Below are positions 34,605 through 46,749 of a DNA stretch of 64,000 nt, in pieces (positions within the stretch are counted from its first letter, which is position 1; the number at the start of each line of letters is the position of its first letter). Both the position numbers and the translations under genes were made by a program. Source of the DNA: Carya illinoinensis (Eukaryota; Streptophyta; Magnoliopsida; Fagales; Juglandaceae); contig NC_056766.1 in the NCBI RefSeq assembly GCF_018687715.1, positions 186,001-250,000 on the forward strand, read 5' to 3'. The notes below the pieces were generated by a model that was not told the origin of the DNA, ran no database searches, and saw nothing but the letters and a program-made list of their open reading frames with translations.

Positions 34605-35285
34605 GATGTGCTGCCATTGGTCGATCTGCGTGGAACTCTTATGGGATAAGAATTTAGATGCCATCCAATCTCTCTCATTATCTAAATAGAGATTAACCAA
34701 GTTGAGTTTAGCAAAACCAATCAAGAGTTTTTTGAATTCCAAAAAAGGTGCAGGTTGCTGCTTTGATTGGATAAAGCAAAGTATTCCAAATACGCTGCAT
34801 GTGAATGAGTTTTGCATTTTGCTAAGGTTTAAGTTTATTATATCAAGCACTGAATGATTTAAGAAATTTCTTCAAAGTGGACATGATAGAGTTGCAAAGT
34901 TTTTTTTGCTTCAATTGAAGCCTAGAAATCATACAAACTGGGCTTCAATTGCATCAAACTGGTGATGGTGCTTTGAATTATTGGTTGCTAGAATAAGTTG
35001 TCAGTTTCTAAATTTCTCTCATAACCTGACTCAATTACCACATCAATTCTAATGCCACCAACAAATATTTTGGAAGATAATGACATAGACTTTCTACCTT
35101 TATGCCTAAATTAATTTCTCCACAACAAAGGTGAAGTGAGATTAATGTGGAGAAATTAATTTATGAAAGTATAGGTTTTTTTTTTTAAAATTTTATTTTT
35201 ACAACGACATTAATTTTATTAAAAGCTCTCACTTATCGTAGAGGAATATTGTAATTACATTTTAACACTTTAGAGTTAGATCCAA
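34605..35285. other. Unassigned sequence with hairpin
   Basis: A 90-codon minus-strand open frame (34578-34850) resembles nothing I can name. An 18-bp perfect inverted repeat lies at 35107-35163. The rest is AT-rich. Confidence 0.45.
35107..35163. repeat. 18-bp perfect inverted repeat, 21-nt loop
   Basis: The arm taaattaatttctccaca is repeated as its exact reverse complement at 35146-35163. The flanks show further partial complementarity. It may be the end-to-end remnant of a MITE. Confidence 0.8.
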
Positions 35286-35289
35286 AACC

Positions 35290-36600
35290 GAGGTATAATG
35301 AAATTATGAATATCTTTGACACATGAGTTAACTCATAGACTAAGTAGGAAAGTCAGGGAAAATAATGTTAATTTGAATGTTGATATAGTCATGGCATTTG
35401 ATTGGGTAACTTGGAACTATCTCACTGTTGTCTTGTGCTCCTTTGATTTTAGCACAACTTTTATTAATTTTCTCCTACATTGTTATATAGCTCTGAAATT
35501 CTTATAAGTCTAATTGGTAGTCTAATTGGTATTATTGCTAGATTTTTTTAATTATGTCATGGCTTATAACAAGAAAATCTCTATGTCACCATTCCTCTTC
35601 ATTCTAAGTGAGCAGTTACTTAGCATTAGATTAATAAAGCTTGGTACTATAACCATAGTTTTACTTTATAAGCAATGCCTAGCAGTTATATTTCAATCAC
35701 TCATATCTTATTTGTAGATAATTTTTAGATATTTCCTATTGAATTAAAAAGAAGCTTAACTGCTCTTATGGCTTTTATATCAAAATATAAATAAGCATCG
35801 GGCCAGAAGATAAATTATTACAAGAGTACTTTTAGTTCAGAAATATCTCTCAGGTTGGAAAGCACACAATAGCTTTAACCACTAGCTTTGTAGAAGATTC
35901 ATTTCCAACAACCTATTTAGGGCTCCTTTATCTTATATTAAATTACCTAACAATTGTTATGAGCCTTTTATTTCTAAGATTCACAAAAAGGTTGTTGGAT
36001 GGAAAAGTATATTACTTTCAGAATGAAAGCTAACTCTAATTTAATCAATTTTGTCCTCAGTATTAGTGCATATTTTATCAATTTTAGCTCCTCCAAAATA
36101 GGTTATTGAGATTATTCGTTAAAATTTTTTAGATTGTTTTTTGAGATGATTATGAAGGCCATGTGAAAAAAAAAAATAGATTTGTTGGAAGAGAATAGCT
36201 AGACCTATTTGGAACGGTGGTGCTTATATTCATAACCTATTTGACAGTTTGAAGGCACTCCAATGTGAACAAGTATGGAAAGTTATTGTTGGTGACTCCC
36301 CTTTGGCAAATTATACGAGACAAACATGCTTATCAAAAGTTTTTATAGTTGAAAATGTGGTGTCAAAGCCTTTAGACTTTCTTAGCTAGAAATCACTCCT
36401 TTTTTGTCTTTGTTCAAGAAAGCCAATGGTCGAAAAAAGATTGGTCAATTAACTTTTGGTATGAAAGTTGGCTAGGAGCAGGTTCGCTAGCAAATAAGTA
36501 TTTATTGTTTTTCCCCTTTGCAAAAAATTAAGGATATATGTTTAAGCTCGGGCATGGATGTTACAAGGTCACTTCATTGGTGAATGTTCCTATTATATGA
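35290..36600 (+). pseudogene. LINE (L1-type) ORF2, reverse transcriptase part
   Basis: In the plus direction, with many stops and frame shifts, it reads THELTHRLSRKVRENN, VDIVMAFDWVTWNYLT, FINFLLHCYIALKF, MSPFLFILSEQLLSIRL, SGQKINYYKSTF, then CWKRIARPIWNGGAYIHNLF, DSLKALQCEQVWKVIVGDS and WYESWLG. This is the order of a plant L1 reverse transcriptase followed by its zinc-binding linker. The GLRQGDP block and FADD box are lost. The sequence stops near 36600, where hAT-like sequence begins, and LINE RNase H resumes near 39250. Confidence 0.85.
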
Positions 36601-36647
36601 AATTATAAAATATCTTGTCAAGGTTAATCTTGGACATAACAGTAGTA

Positions 36648-36690
36648 GGGGTATTGGGCGGGTAACCACACCCAACCTGCCCGATACCCC
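36648..36690. repeat. Inverted repeat at the hAT left end
   Basis: The arm ggggtattgggcgggt and the facing arm acctgcccgatacccc are complementary at 14 of 16 positions around an 11-bp loop. Such subterminal palindromes are typical transposase-binding arrangements. Confidence 0.8.
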
Positions 36691-36803
36691 TGCTTGGGAG
36701 CGACATTGAATTGGTGGATGGTTCAAAAGAACAAAATATGCAAGCGGGTGTCAGGTGTGGACCCCATCCTCTTAGGATACACCTAGTGACCCTACATATA
36801 TCC

Positions 36804-36950
36804 AAACCCTAAACTAGATTAGGGTTTCAATCCAAGTCCTAACATAAATTGGGATTTCAGATTGAAACCCTAATATAGTTTAGGATTTCAAATTGAAGCC
36901 ATAAACATGATTAGAGTTTCATATTGAAACCCTAAACTAGATTGAGGTAA
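36804..36950. repeat. 31-bp tandem repeat, nearly five copies
   Basis: The units start at about 36804, 36834, 36865, 36896 and 36927 with aaaccctaa or a variant. Each unit is itself palindromic (aaaccctaa...ttagggttt), so it folds as a series of hairpins. It lies in the subterminal region of the hAT remnant. The aaaccctaa phrase resembles a telo-box but is probably coincidental. Confidence 0.85.
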
Positions 36951-39249
36951 AAGATTTTGTCTCACTATTAAATTGAAACCATACTATAAGAACTTGGAAC
37001 CTATGTTTAACATTCTTTCTTGTCACACGGTGGTAAAGAATTGTATTGAAATATATGAGTTTGAGAATGATTTGTTAAAAAAATTTATTGGAGGGTCAAT
37101 GAATTTATCTCATTACTAATACATAGATATCAGTCCAAGAATTAAGCTATATTCGTCTAATTCCTTATGTTGTAGAAATGATTAGAAGTTGCACAAAAAT
37201 ATTATTAATTTTTTTTTAAAATTTTTCAATCACAAAGATGATACTATTGGCAAGGCGATGAAGTACTGAATAAACAATTATGGTGGATGGTACCTGTTCT
37301 AATGATGTCGTAGTTAAGAATTTGAAGGATAAGGTTAGAAAGGAAAATATGCCCATATTGGATAATGAGTTTTCCCATGTTCAATGTTGTACACATATCC
37401 TTAACATTGTTATGACTAAGGTTTGAGAGATATTCATGAATTTGTAGCAAAAATAAAAAATGTAGAGAGGTTTGTGAGATATTCACTAGCTAGGCTTGAG
37501 GAAGTCAAGATTTTTGTTTATGTTGTAGGTCTTGAATGTAAGAAGATGTTGTGTCTTGATGTTCCTACAAGATAAGACTTAATCCTTTTTTATGTTAGAA
37601 AAGACCGAACATTATAGAAAGGCCTTTGACACATGAAAGATGAGGAAAAACATGTAATATGTCAGTCAACTTGACGAGGAAGAAAGGAGTGGGAGATTGA
37701 GGCAATCCAAAGATGTGAATTGAGAAAAATTTTGTGCCTTTGTTGACTTCTTGAGGCTTTTTTATTATGTCATATGAACTATTTCTAGTTTTTTGTATGT
37801 AATATCAAATAATTATTGTCTACAAGTTTGTCAAATAAATGAGCAATTAGATAAAATATGTGAAAGCGTGGATCTTGCTTTACATATTATGGAATTAAGC
37901 ATAAGGTTCAAGCATGAGAAATATTGGAGAGATTTACGTAGGATCAGCATTTGGCTATATACTACTATTGTTCTTGACGCGCGATACCAAATAGAGGGAA
38001 TGATGTATGAGTCAGAAAATGCTAGTGGGAATGGATAGGCAGAGACCAACTTGTATTTAGGATTAAGACACTTTCGATAGATTGCATGATGAGGATCAAT
38101 GTTTTGCTATATGTTACTATTGTTTTTTATCCGTTATACAAAATATATGGAATGATGTACAGGTTAGAAAACATTAGCCATAAGGGATGGGCAGATCAAC
38201 TTGTGTTATGGACCAAGGACATTTCGATAGGTTGTATAACGAGTCCGCTGCATTCAAATGGATTGATACCGAAGCTCTATCATCCATCGCATCGCCTCCT
38301 ACCGAAGTTGGTAAGTCGAAAAAACGTAAATAAAGTTTGAGGCTTAGCGACATCCATGAGCTAAATAAGAGTTCAGATGGCTAATCAGACTTAAAAAGAT
38401 ACTTGTCAATTGAGGTACACTCATATGTGGAAGAATTTAATATTTTAGGTTTATGGAAGGTAAATGTCGTCAAATATCCTATCCTCAAAGAGATCTCTCA
38501 TAGTATTTTGCACATTCTTATTTCTACCGTGGCCTCAAAATCCGCATTTAACCCTAGGCGACGTATACTGGATCCATTTAGGAGTTCGTTGTCTCCTAGC
38601 ACCATGGAGACTTTGATTTGCACTTAGAATTTGATTAAAGATAAGTAAATTCAAGTTCGAAAGTGGTGGGATTTGTGGAGAGCTACAAAGAGGAGGAAGT
38701 TAATCACACTGGAAGCGGTAATTGCTCTTAATTCATTTCTTGTTCTGCATTTTTTTTTATTTTTCTAATAAAATTTAATTTTGATTGCAGTTCTTGTAGG
38801 TATAAAATGAGGAAAATAGGCCCAATCTACTTCGATCACACATTGATAGTTTAATATACCAATGATTTGTTAATTCATTTTTTGTATTTTGTACTTATAT
38901 AATTCGTTTTTTCTAATTGAAGTTCTTTTCTTTTTGAGACTCGGTGTAGTTGTAAAAAGGGTGTTGAAAGTGAAGTACTTTTGCTTTACTATTATCATCT
39001 TGCTAATAACTTTTGGGCTTATTCCTCTAACTGTTTTCGAGTCTCTTTTCTTTTATCTAACTCATAGAAGGAAGAATGTTCATGCTGGTGATCTTTTTTA
39101 AGGGGATCAGATTGTGTTCATGTCATTGTGTTTTTTTTTTTTTTTTGGTGTTCATTCTCTTATATTATAGGAGATCTAGTTAGCTTGAAATGCTGCCGAA
39201 TATGAAGCCTCTCCAATGACTACTACACAACTGTGTACAAAGGTTAAAA

Positions 39250-39990
39250 TGTGATTGTAGGAATTAAATCATTTCGTTAGGCCAATGAAGCCTATGCCAA
39301 AGTTAGCAAATGTGCTATTGGATCTCTTCCATATGACTAGACTTCCCACAAGGATCCTTAAACCTTTGTTAGTTAAATATATCTTGCACTGTAACTAAAT
39401 TTAAGTTGAACATTGATGAGACTTCAAAGAGGAATCCTAACATTGTAAGTTGTGAGAGCATGATTAGAAATCATGATGGCAAGGTTGTTTATGGTTTTTC
39501 TTGCCATCTAGGTAATGAGACAAAACATACTTGCTGAAATTTCTACTTTGAAATATGATTTATTATTATGTTATCAGTTGTTGGTTTTAAAATTAGTTAT
39601 GGATACAGATTATTTACTTGCTTTGAATTGGTTTAACAAAAAAAAAGAAAAAGAACCACCTGGGAAATATTTTGAAATGTGGATTAACAGACTTAGCATC
39701 TATTCTTTATTTCCTTTTAGGTTAATTCATATCTACGAGAAAAAAATAGCTTGGGTGATGCTTTAGCTAATTTGAGAGTTGTTGATATAGTTTTTCACTT
39801 ACCAAAACATTTATGCAGTATATATGTCTTTGATAAAGTAGAACTTCCTCACTTTAGATACTAGTGTTTTTGCAAGGGTTTTAATTTTGAGATTTATATA
39901 AGTTCTCTCTTTCCCCATTTGTAAAAGGTATTTCTCTACCATAAGAGAGAGCAATTAATTTGGGGATATCTTCCCTCTTTAATTATGATA
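39250..39990 (+). pseudogene. LINE RNase H domain and 3' end
   Basis: Across frames the plus strand gives LNHFVRPMKPMPKLANVLLD, KLNIDETSKRNPNIV, IRNHDGKVVYGFSCHLGNET, NWFNKKKEKEPPGKYFEMW and REKNSLGDALANL. These are the blocks of the plant RNase H domain at the C-terminus of LINE ORF2. It ends with a ctctaccataagagagagcaatt 3' UTR-like tail matching the end of the LINE at 63451. It is probably the distal half of the LINE beginning at 35290. Confidence 0.8.
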
Positions 39991-41160
39991 GCCATAGGCT
40001 TGAGCTTAATTACTTGAGAAAAAAGAACTAAGAGTGTGGCAGTATGTCCGTCTAAATGCAGCCTTTTTTGAGGCACTCAAGCCTACATTAAATATATGAC
40101 TTCAAGTTCTCTAGCTCTATTCCTCTTAAAGATCAAACTTTGCTCAATCCATCCCCCTTTCCTTTCTACAATTACTGTTTTGTTTCATTTCACAAGAGTC
40201 CAAGTGCTCTAGCTCAGGTTTTGATTTTCAGCATTAACGTGTGAGAGGCCGAAAATGGTATTCCCTAGAAAGGAACAAATAAATTCAACTATTCCTGATC
40301 TTCATGTGTGGTGGTGGCGACATGTCTGCATGCCATCATACTGAACAGAGAAAACTACACATAATTTTGTAAAAAATGTTAATGGATAAGGGAAATGATG
40401 AGAGAGCCCGCCCTTGCTAGCTAGTAACTAGTAAGTAATATATAAGCCATGCAGTGATCTAATTAGGCATAGCCCGTGTACTGTCCACTTGATTACCTTC
40501 CTCCTCTTCTAAATATATAATGTGTTAATTAATTTAATTCAAACTACCTCCCTTGAAGGCCTAATATATAATCAGGTTGTGAAGAATGTTTTAAGAGGTT
40601 GGTTCATGCATATATCACTAGCTGCCTCTAACATTATTTAAATTTTATCTCTAACAAATATGGTGGGTAAAAATTCCGCTGGCTCCGCTTCTAGCTGATG
40701 TAGCCTATATTGGTCGACCACCACGACCTAATAAGAGAAGGTCGTGAACATGGGGCTAATTCACCAAAATTCCTAATAATCGTGAGTACCCACAAGCAAG
40801 ATGCCACCATTGTGAGCAAAGCTTTGATTGTCATTCTAAGAATTAAGGCACATTTGTCTTGATTGCACATCTTACGAATTGTCAGCAGTATAAGATATAT
40901 AAGGGTTTGGTGGTCAAAGATCGAACGCATTTAAGTTATGCTGATGGTGGCAAAGTAAAAAAATATTAGTCCCTCATTACAATGAGTTACTTGCAACTAT
41001 GATTATAATAAATGAGTTGTCATTTCTAAACGAGAAGAGACAAGGGTTTTAAAATTTTTTGCAATTTCTTGAGCCTTGATTTCCCATTCCTTCACACCAT
41101 ACAACCATGAGAGACTGTTTGAAGATGCATGCCAAGGAGAATGCCAAAACAAAGGAGAAT
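39991..41160. other. Intergenic sequence
   Basis: No gene, RNA or clear repeat structure recognised. A 79-codon minus-strand frame at 40691-40930 has hydrophobic stretches but no recognisable similarity. Confidence 0.5.
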
Positions 41161-41770
41161 TTTATCAGCGCAAGGTAGAAAGTTTCGTTTATAACTAATA
41201 GGTAAACGTCAATCAAGAACCTTAGTTACACGTGTATCACAGTTCACTTCATTGATAGAGAATAGACATTACATAAGCAAATCTTGGGGTTCAAGAAAAT
41301 TCAAGATCACAATGGTTCATCCATTGAAAAGGAGTTGGATGATTGTATGACCAATTGGGAGATTAAAAAATTTCGGACCATCACAATTGACAATGTGAGT
41401 ATCAATGACAATGCAATTGATTTGTTTAAGCGAAATTGCACTGTAAAGGAAGATTCAATTTTTGACAACAAATTTATACATATTAGATATTGTGCTCATA
41501 TTATAAAATTTATGCTCAGGGAGGGTTTAAAGAAAGTTGATGAGTCAATACTCAAAGTCCACAATATTAATATTGTGAAATATGTGAAGGGTTCCCCCAA
41601 AAAGTTTCAAGAGTTTAGGTCTATAGTCAAGCAACTAAAAGTCCTACATTCAAGTATATTGACCTTGGACTTTTTAACTCAGTGGAACTTCACATTCACG
41701 ATGTTGGAGGTAGCGCAAAAGTATCACAAAGCCTTTGTAATGACTCGGCCCAATAATTCTAACATTGAAA
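41160..41770 (+). pseudogene. hAT transposase fragment
   Basis: After TSIKNLSYTCITVHFIDRE the 179-codon open frame from 41284 reads GFKKIQDHNGSSIEKELDDC, ITIDNVSINDNAIDLFKRN, IHIRYCAHIIKFMLREGLKK and VDESILKVHNINIVKYVKGS, then the LDFLTQWNFTFTMLEVAQKY region. These are the central hAT transposase blocks, including the D-N and C-A-H-I conserved positions. Both the BED zinc finger and the dimerisation domain are missing, and the similarity ends abruptly near 41765 at unrelated LTR-like DNA. It is better preserved than the copy at 36646 and is a separate element. Confidence 0.85.
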
Positions 41771-43297
41771 TATTGATAATTTTTACTGGGCCTGAATTAT
41801 ATTTAATTGGCCCTATTGGATAAGCCCACAAGCAATAAATTATTGAGGTTATGGGCTGTTTTAATAACTAGGTTAAATCTCATTTATTATTTATTAAACG
41901 AGTTATACTGTTTTTAGAATTTAAAGATTGATCATTAGAAAATTATTTCAATTTAAAATCAACACTGATTGAAGTCTCTTACGCAATCTCAGTCACTTTC
42001 AATTCTACATTGAATGAACTACTAGATCATGTTTTTAAATTCAAACTATCTTATTAAATGATTGCAATCGAATCTAACTTGAAATCGAACTCAAACTCGT
42101 CGGCACCCTCTCACAAATCTCCCTATAAATATTTCCATTTCTTGTGTTATTTTGCAAAAAATCATAAATCTTTAAAAGTACAGTGGCCGAACCAAAGATA
42201 CCCAGTCCAACACGGTGCATGCCTGCCAATAGCAAACTATCTCATTTCTCTCACAGCATCCCTCACATTTTCTCTCTCTTTTTAGTTCACATGATCGATT
42301 TCATGTTGAAAATATTAGATTAACACTGTGAAGTAAGTAGCTTGATCATAAATTAGGATTAGCATATATTAGTTAATTATATATATTATTATTAAAGTTA
42401 GTTCTTTGGAAGCCAGTGTTTACGTACTACACATGTCATGATATTTGCAATTGCATCATTCATCATGTTTCATCTGCATATTATAGTTATGTATGTATTA
42501 TACATCTTATATAGTTCACGTTGCATAAAACACATAAGCTTTTATAAAATCAAGTATAAGATAAGCTTAGAGCAATTAATCAGATGGTCATTTAGATATA
42601 TGATATCGACGCAATTTATGGGTGGACGATTGGTAGCGTGGTCCACCATAATATGTTATAATACTATTAACGACTCTCTTTGCAGCCGCAGGATATGGGG
42701 CCGGTGCACAACCTTGCACACTGGAAAGTGTGTGGGCCAGTATGATAAGTAAAATAAGTCAATAAGCCAAGATAAGTCATGCATGTCATAAACATATGTA
42801 TGAATGATCATGATTTTAATTCTCAAAGTGAAATATTTGATGAAAAATTTTATGTTAAGTATGTTTATATTATATGATGGGTTTCTTACTGAGTCATCAA
42901 CTCATTTTAATTTGTTTTATGTTTTAAACCACCTCAAGTCAGAATATTTATGAATGTAGAGCCACGAGATGAGACTTAGTTCAAGAAAACGTGATTGTGG
43001 CCTAGATCATGTATAGAGATTTTTAAGTTATGATTTTTTTTTTTTTTTGCACAAACTTTGAGAAGTTTTAAAATGCTTACACAGACTCTCTTTTATGATT
43101 TCACTATTTTTAATAAAAAATGATTGTATTATAAGGAATCTTTGGAGATTGTATTATAAGGAATTTTTGTACTTGACACTTCCTTTAAAATAAAAGAAAA
43201 TATATTATTAAGTCAAAGTTCAGTAGTAGCAAACCTTTTTCCCTCAATTTCAAAAAAAATGATGTTGTTCTTAACTATAGAAAAACGGGGTGTTATA
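41770..43297 (+). mobile_element. Ty3-type LTR (5' boundary uncertain)
   Basis: The sequence ends in aaacggggtgttata, the usual 3' terminus of plant Ty3 LTRs, and is followed by a primer-binding-site-like sequence. A TATA box candidate, ctataaatat, lies near 42122. The phrase ttcttactgagt near 42890 parallels the cttactgagattt landmark in the two other Ty3 LTRs of this window. Where the hAT fragment stops near 41770 is the most likely left edge, but no TG start or duplication could be fixed. Confidence 0.55.
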
Positions 43298-43690
43298 GTT
43301 GGTATTAGAGATTAGATTGAAGATTATGTAGAATTTTCTTAAAACAAATAAAAAAATCTAGGCCAAAATCTACTCAAGGCATGTCCTGTTCTACAATAAG
43401 TATCTTGAACTATTACTGTTTTGTTGTTATAATTAAGTTTCAAAGATATTTTTAGATGCATGCACCTACTACGTAAAAGAGTTGTCGATTATGAGATATG
43501 AAAGTTTCTAAATGTGAGGTTAGGAACCTTTTGCTTTTAAGATTGATAATGCTTCTTGTTCACGAGGAAATAGTCTTATATTTTGTAGAGTTTTATTTGA
43601 AAAAATTAGAGATAAATTTAGTGTGTTTTGAAGTTGTAGCATAGATTTATGTGTGGTGTATGGTATTTCATGATGATTGGTGGTATTTTT
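43298..43690 (+). other. Primer-binding site and short internal remnant of a Ty3-type element
   Basis: The bases gttggtattagagatt directly after the LTR resemble the (g)ttGGTATCAGAG primer-binding site. About 350 bp of AT-rich sequence follows without recognisable Gag-Pol, ending at a MITE. The element has therefore lost almost all of its internal region. Confidence 0.55.
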
Positions 43691-44005
43691 ATATTCTCAT
43701 CTCATCTCAATATCCAAACATCATAAATATTTTTTAAATTTAAATTTGTAACTTTTTCATTTAATCATTATAATTTTTCCAAACTTTCAATTAAAACACA
43801 AAAAAAAATTCAACTGTTTTAAATTTCAAAATAAAAATAATATTAAAAAGTTATATTCTAACAATATTGTAACTTCATAATATTTTTATTGAACTTTTTT
43901 TCTTTCTTTTCCTAAAAATTCCATAAAATATCACAATTCAAACCATTTCAATATTATTTTACAGATCATTTCATATCATCTCACTATCCAAACCAAGACT
44001 TATTC
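43690..44005 (-). mobile_element. MITE, 'TTTGGAT-GTGAGATGAGATG' family
   Basis: It reads ctcatctcatctcaatatcc at the left and atcatctcactatccaaacc at the right, the reverse complement of the copy at 3871-4280. The interior follows the same order (aacttttt, aaaacacaaaaaa, aaaataatatt). Confidence 0.65.
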
Positions 44006-44168
44006 TATTCTTTATTAGATCTCTCAGGTTTTGTAACCTAATTTTTACTCACATGCACCTAAGTGAGAAGTAAAATGATATAGCTTTTCTGTTATTTTTC
44101 TAAAATAAGAAATAAAAAGAAGAATAAGATGAAGAAAGTCACAATTATCATCATGCAACTTCGTACAT

Positions 44169-44169
44169 A

Positions 44170-44209
<40 letters not shown>

Positions 44210-44217
44210 ATATATTT
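44169..44217. repeat. Compound (TA)n(TG)n microsatellite
   Basis: A TA run is followed by a TG run and a short TA run. Confidence 0.95.
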
Positions 44218-44219
44218 AA

Positions 44220-45682
44220 GATTCTTTGAGCATAACTAAGAATCATTAATGTTCTTATAAGGAAGTGTAGGACCCCTTAAGATCAACTGCCAATTTGGAC
44301 ATTTATCCTGCCTTTAGGAATTTGGGACCATACCTTAAATCTCGAACTTTAAAAGACTCCAAAATCCAAATATATATATGCAGTTCAGGAAAAAAAAGGA
44401 GTACTCTAGTCAACATTGTCGATCCACTTGGGCCAACGACCTGTTTTGCGCAATCAACGCAACCTAATCCATTCAATCAAATCTTGAATCGCGAATAAAA
44501 CCTATAACAGATACACAAACATCCCATCATTGTCTTATTTTTGCAAACAGGACGAGTACAGTTCATATTCCACTCAAACCTTTCATGCCTCCATGCAACG
44601 ACTTAATAGATGATTTTCAATCAAAAGTACCATGTATAAATTCTATATTCATCACTGTTCATTTACACCACAAAGAAAAGTTCAACTCATTGTGGTCAAG
44701 TTGTGCCATGTAAGAGGAGACAATAGCGCTGCTCAGCAAGAGTGAATTTTGAAAGACACCCAGTGTTGAGGAATAAAAAAAAACAACTCCCAACCCAAGC
44801 TCACAGCGAGATTTTCTTTCCTGGACATTTTCTAATATTATATATAAGGTAATTCTATATATAATTATGGATTATGCAAGTGTCGTTTATTTTTATTAAA
44901 AAATAGTAAAATTTATTATAAAATATTAATTTTTTATATATATTTATTTATTTTTTATTTTTAAAAAAGTATACAGTATTTTATATTTTATAATTGTAAA
45001 TATCATTTCTTTTATTTAATTATTTTCTTTAATGGCAAGGTCCTACAGTACCACCGGTCCTCAGGCCCACATTAATCGGCAGGCCCAGCACAGTTTGCCA
45101 GTTTCTCCAATGTAGTGATGGGAGAGGTGAGACTGATTGAAAGAAAGAATAAGACAGTTTTATATTATCATTAAGAAGTCATTAGGGAAGATTGGAGAAG
45201 GGAATTAATAGCGCATTAGTGCTACAAATAACCACCAATTAATTCTTCGTCTCTCACCATCAAATTTACTGACCCACTTGGACGGTACTTTAAACATTTT
45301 CTTTTTCCCTCTGTAACAATACGTACGTTACTAACCCATCATCATGTCTCTTAACAAATAGAAGTTTCTACTCAAGATTATCTGTTAACCAATTTTTAAT
45401 TCAGGAGAAAAATCCAGATGCCTTGTATGAATGTTATAATGTCAGTTCCCAGAATTTAATCCTAAACAGAACTAAAATCTGAATAGACATTTGAGATTTG
45501 GAAAAGAGCCATGTAAGTCAAGATTCAAGAATGATAGTCTCACAAAATGTCTGGCAAAAATTCAACAATTTTGACTAATAGAGCATATTCCAAAGTCCAA
45601 ACTGAATTATCTTTGAAAAAGGGCGAATATGCAAAGAACCATACAGCAGGCTTGCATGTCCAGAATTATATTTGTGAGGTTG

Positions 45683-45713
<31 letters not shown>

Positions 45714-46480
45714 TTACGAGTGTCGTGTGTGGTTGTTCGATATGCAATCCCATTCTCAAGAATATCTGTGCATTGCTTCGTTTACTATAGCACTGAGAAA
45801 AAGCAACGATTCAAGACAATCTCAGAGTTTAATTACAAACTAATCCCTCTTTAACCACTGAGAAAAGCAAACAGCTAGCCTCCCCTCCCCTCCCCTCCAT
45901 GTCAGGAAAAAGCCCATAATCATATATTCCTTCTACGTGCTTTAAGCGGAAACGTAAAGGTTGGTGGTAGTTTTGCTCGGCTGTACCCCAAAAGCATTAC
46001 TTTCGTCATCACAATATTGATTGATTTCCACGCAAATTTCCGGAGCTTAGCTCTGCTACTGGCCCCTACCACAATACAATTTATGCTCCGTCATCCCTCC
46101 CGAGGTTAAATAAATTTATAAACTCACTTAAATTACACATACATATTTCACTTAAATTACATATCACATCAAATTATAATATTTATTTATTTTTATTAAA
46201 TCTCTTCATAAAATTAGCACGCCTCTAAACATATTTGCTTCACTCTCGGCCAAATTTTAGGACAACGTTTAAAAAGCATGATGGTTAATAGCAGCAAAAT
46301 ATGGTTGATTTTTTTAAAAAGGAAGTAGAATTTGAATCTAGTGCGCTCCAACGTTCAAATGTAATTAGGATCCTCGTGAGCCGTCAAACGGTCACATATG
46401 TCCATGTGAATGTCTTTAAAACGATTTTTCTTTTCAAGTTTTCATAAAACAAAAAACAAGACAAATCAATTACTTTTGGT
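44220..46480. other. Intergenic sequence upstream of the LRR gene
   Basis: No gene recognised. Contains a T homopolymer near 45683-45706 and a short (cccct)n run near 45881-45898. The 98-codon frame at 45547-45843 includes a poly-Phe run from the T tract and is not credible. Confidence 0.55.
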
Positions 46481-46483
46481 TCC

Positions 46484-46490
46484 TATAAAT
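46484..46490 (+). promoter_or_regulatory. TATA box candidate of the LRR gene
   Basis: The sequence tcctataaataatag lies 260 bp before the ATG at 46750, a plausible distance that would give a 5' UTR of about 230 nt. It was chosen by motif alone. Confidence 0.45.
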
Positions 46491-46749
46491 AATAGGGGAC
46501 ATTGTTCAGACTCTTTACAGACCTCCAACCAGATTATAGTTGTCAGTCAGACTTCCATGATTACAGCCTCCTTTCTACGTGAAGGAATAGAATAAACTCG
46601 TCTCTCCTCTGCAACTTTTACCACTTCTTTTTCGTAGTAGAATGTATTTTTTTCCCCATTCAGTGTCTTCCCGTCAGATCCCAAGTTACTGAGAACTTTC
46701 CTTGCATTTTTCAGCAATTTTCCTGACCTAATAAGACCCACCTTCCAAA

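Larger units (their letters stand above)
36646..38760 (+). pseudogene. hAT transposon remnant, transposase decayed
   Basis: The left end taggggtattgggcggg looks like a hAT terminus and is followed by its own inverted copy and by 31-bp tandem repeats. Transposase fragments follow in order: NDVVVKNLKDKVRKENM, FSHVQCCTHILNIVMTKV, FVRYSLARLEEVK, and at 38430-38630 FNILGLWKVNVVKYPILKEI plus STVASKSAFNPRRRILDPFR and SSLSPSTMETLICT. The last is the hAT C-terminal dimerisation domain of the Ac/RICESLEEPER type. Stops and frame changes are numerous. The right terminus was not located. Confidence 0.85.

Noticed and set aside
36804..36950. Telomere-like aaaccctaa repeats as an interstitial telomere
   Set aside because: The period is 31 bp rather than 7 bp and the units are palindromic, so these are transposon subterminal repeats.
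45547..45843. 98-codon open frame with a poly-Phe run
   Set aside because: The Phe run is a T homopolymer and there is no recognisable similarity.
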